A DNA stretch of 64,000 bases from Bittarella massiliensis (ex Durand et al. 2017) (GTDB lineage Bacteria; Bacillota; Clostridia; Oscillospirales; Ruminococcaceae), in contig NZ_JABFCL010000008.1 in assembly GCF_017566145.1 (NCBI RefSeq), positions 55,772 to 119,771 on the forward strand. The letters are read 5' to 3'. A program made the translations under genes and the position numbers. The stretch's first letter is position 1. Each line of letters opens with the position of its first letter. Below, piece by piece: positions 62,271 to 64,000 of this stretch. The notes below the pieces were generated by a model. It saw only the letters and a list, made by a program, of their open reading frames with translations. It was not told the DNA's origin and searched no databases.

Positions 62271-63476
62271 ATGGCTTTGGTCGTGCAGAAATTTGGCGGC
62301 AGCTCGGTGCGGGATGCCGAGCGGGTGCGCAATGTGGCGCAGATCGTCACCGACACTTATAAAGCGGGCAACAACGTAGTGGTGGTGGTCTCCGCCCAGG
62401 GAGATACCACCGACGATTTAATCGAAAAGGCGGCGGAACTCAACCCGAGCGCCTCCAAGCGGGAGATGGATATGCTCCTCTCCAGCGGGGAGCAGCAGAG
62501 CTGCGCCCTGCTGGCCATGGCCATTGAGGCCATGGGCTACCCGGCCATCTCCCTGACCGGCTGGCAGGCGGGCTTTTTCACCACCAGCAACTACTCCAAC
62601 GCCCGCATCCACCGGGTGGACACCGAGCGGCTGCAGGCCGAGCTGGACCGGCGCAGCATCGTGGTGGTGGCCGGCTTTCAGGGGCTCAACAAGTTTGACG
62701 ACATCACCACCCTGGGCCGGGGCGGGTCCGACACCTCGGCGGTGGCGCTGGCGGCCTCGCTTCACGCCGACACCTGCCAGATTTACACCGACGTGGACGG
62801 GGTCTACACCGCCGACCCCCGCAAGGTGAAAAACGCAAAGAAACTCGACGAGATCTCCTTTGACGAGATGTTGGAGCTGGCCACCCTGGGCGCCCAGGTG
62901 CTGCACAACCGCTCGGTGGAGATGGCGAAAAAATTTGGGGTGCAGATCGAGGTGCTCTCCAGCCTGAGCCGGGTGCCGGGCACCATTGTGAAGGAGGATG
63001 TAAAGATGGAAAAGATGTTGATCAAAGGGGTGGCCAAGGACGAGCACGTGGTGCGCATCACAGTGGACGGGGTGGCGGATCAGCCGGGCACCGCCTTCAA
63101 AATTTTCTCCCTGCTCTCCAACCACAAGATCAACGTGGACATCATTTTGCAGACCCCCCCGAAGGACGGCTTCCAGGCCATCAGCTTCACCATCTCCGAC
63201 GACCAGAAGGACGAGGCCCTGGCAGTGTTGGGGCGGCACGGACACCGCTATCCCGGCGCCAAGATCTACAGCGAGGACGACATCGCCAAGGTCTCCATCG
63301 TGGGGGCGGGGATGCAGTCCAACCCCGGCGTGGCCGCCGACATGTTTGCCGCCCTGGGGGATGCGGGGGTCAACATCAAGATGATCTCCACCAGCGAGAT
63401 CAAAATTTCGGTCATCATCGACCGGGCGGACGCCGACCGGGCGGTCTCCGCCATCCACAGCGCCTTTTACGATTGA
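62271..63476 (+). CDS. lysC: aspartate kinase
   Basis: This 401-residue aspartokinase begins VVQKFGGSSVRD (kinase signature KFGG), contains FTTSNYSNARI and TTLGRGGSDTSAVALA, and has tandem ACT domains (about residues 265-401) for feedback control by lysine/threonine. This length matches the single-chain enzymes; Bacillus-type alpha/beta subunits often start internally at a GTG. It makes aspartyl-phosphate, the first step of the pathway. The ATG is behind AGAGGAGGGA, and the operon ends at the terminator at 63485-63516. Confidence 0.95.
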   Translation: MALVVQKFGGSSVRDAERVRNVAQIVTDTYKAGNNVVVVVSAQGDTTDDLIEKAAELNPSASKREMDMLLSSGEQQSCALLAMAIEAMGYPAISLTGWQAGFFTTSNYSNARIHRVDTERLQAELDRRSIVVVAGFQGLNKFDDITTLGRGGSDTSAVALAASLHADTCQIYTDVDGVYTADPRKVKNAKKLDEISFDEMLELATLGAQVLHNRSVEMAKKFGVQIEVLSSLSRVPGTIVKEDVKMEKMLIKGVAKDEHVVRITVDGVADQPGTAFKIFSLLSNHKINVDIILQTPPKDGFQAISFTISDDQKDEALAVLGRHGHRYPGAKIYSEDDIAKVSIVGAGMQSNPGVAADMFAALGDAGVNIKMISTSEIKISVIIDRADADRAVSAIHSAFYD

Positions 63477-63484
63477 GTGCGAGA

Positions 63485-63516
63485 AAAAAAGAGGGGGTGA
63501 ACGCCCCCTCTTTTTT
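63485..63516 (+). terminator. terminator of the aspartate-family operon
   Basis: AAAAAAGAGGGGG (63485-63497) with CCCCCTCTTTTTT (63504-63516), perfect 13-bp stem. Confidence 0.9.
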
Positions 63517-63731
63517 GTATGGGAAAACAAGCCCTGGTGCAGGCGGGGAAAGGTGGAAGGGAAGGGGGATCTTTCCCTTCCGGCCTGGTGCTGCTGTTTC
63601 CCCAGAGCGCGGTCACGGCGAGGGGGTATAGGGGCTTGGCCAAGAGGGGCCCATTGTTTAGATCTTTACCCTTCCTGCACCGGATGGGCGGACGAGGCAC
63701 CAGAGCAATTTGTCCAGTGGTGGGCGGCGGT

Positions 63732-63760
63732 TTGACAGGGGCGGGGGGAGAAAATACAGA
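63732..63760 (+). promoter_or_regulatory. candidate promoter in the right-edge region
   Basis: Consensus TTGACA (63732-63737), 17 bp, TACAGA (63755-63760); the -10 is weak. Confidence 0.4.
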
Positions 63761-63869
63761 CAATTCCTAAAAAGAGGGGATTTGCGCAGGAGAGCGGAGA
63801 GCGGCCTTTTTTTGTCAACAGGGAAGGGGCCGTGTGCAGATGGAGATAGACCGCCCTTGTAAAAACAAG

Positions 63870-63897
63870 AAAGGCCACCCAGCTGGGTGGCCTTTTT
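63870..63897. terminator. terminator in the right-edge region
   Basis: AAAGGCCACCC-AGCT-GGGTGGCCTTTTT, perfect 11-bp stem with T-run on the plus strand. A weaker T-rich tail exists on the minus strand. Confidence 0.8.
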
Positions 63898-64000
63898 GAG
63901 TGGTTGAAACGGGCAAGCGCTGCTTTGGCATCTGCTCCGCAGAGCGGCCGCTGCCCTCTCGCTAGTTTTTCAAACTTTGTAGCGGGGCCCCGCAAACGGG

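Larger units (their letters stand above)
63517..64000. other. 484-bp right-edge region without a supported gene
   Basis: No frame here has both a ribosome site and recognisable protein sequence. It contains a promoter-like element (63732-63760) and a terminator (63870-63897), with an intergenic segment between them. Confidence 0.55.

Noticed and set aside
63666..63995. 109-codon minus-strand frame at the right edge
   Set aside because: Mixed composition without family motifs, it includes a terminator hairpin and overlaps intergenic elements; not credible as a gene.

Overview
The window is a GC-rich, densely coding stretch of a spore-forming Clostridia chromosome, most like the Oscillospiraceae/Ruminococcaceae. 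That placement is an inference. It rests on a V/A-type ATPase operon, a type III glutamine synthetase, an uninterrupted pro-sigma-K gene, a yabM-yabR type sporulation/division cluster ordered as in Bacillus, HemZ, GTP-type PEP carboxykinase, and many GTG/TTG starts behind strong Shine-Dalgarno sequences. I see no IS element, prophage, CRISPR array, rRNA or convincing tRNA.

Layout. 1-5913 (minus): V-type ATPase operon G/H-C-I-K-F-E-A, with A cut by the left edge. 6410-14251 (plus): recJ, rel, dtd, a metallo-beta-lactamase-fold hydrolase, hemZ and a uridine-kinase-like gene. 14493-20792: a zinc-ribbon protein, type III glutamine synthetase (glnN) and a very long fusion of an EndoQ-like PHP nuclease with a UvrD-type helicase. 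20991-26235: spoVB, mazG, hup, rqcP, yabP, yabQ, divIC and an S1-domain protein, the spore/division/ribosome-quality-control cluster. 26323-36239: an amidohydrolase, hpf, an rRNA methyltransferase, an uncharacterised membrane protein, a methyltransferase, a phospholipase-C-like protein, a PfkB kinase, a GNAT acetyltransferase, a PII-like protein and sigK.

36291-47092: a decayed surface-protein gene (minus), birA and a DUF1015 gene, then a minus-strand FtsX-type ABC transporter plus two-component system behind a direct-repeat operator. A DUF1294 gene, an AT-rich promoter/terminator unit and a second, frameshifted surface-protein gene follow. 47251-56831: a MATE transporter, yjdF with a candidate yjdF riboswitch leader, pckG (minus), an uncharacterised membrane protein, a phosphotransferase pseudogene, a degenerate non-coding stretch, a DUF1847 gene, a split chromate transporter (minus) with divergent lysR, and a BofC-C-like protein. 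56941-63476: a class A PBP, then an ACT-hom-thrB-lysC aspartate-family operon. The last 0.5 kb has no convincing gene but holds a promoter/terminator pair.

Most transcription units can be bounded by eye. About 25 have near-consensus promoters with 16-19 bp spacers, and about 26 rho-independent terminators are readable. The most interesting observations are the EndoQ-UvrD fusion, the yjdF leader with an anti-Shine-Dalgarno element matching the ribosome site exactly, a Dtd with Pro-Asn replacing the catalytic Ser-Gln, two ORF-less promoter/terminator units, an uninterrupted pro-sigK, and a cluster of decaying surface/accessory genes between about 36 and 53.5 kb.
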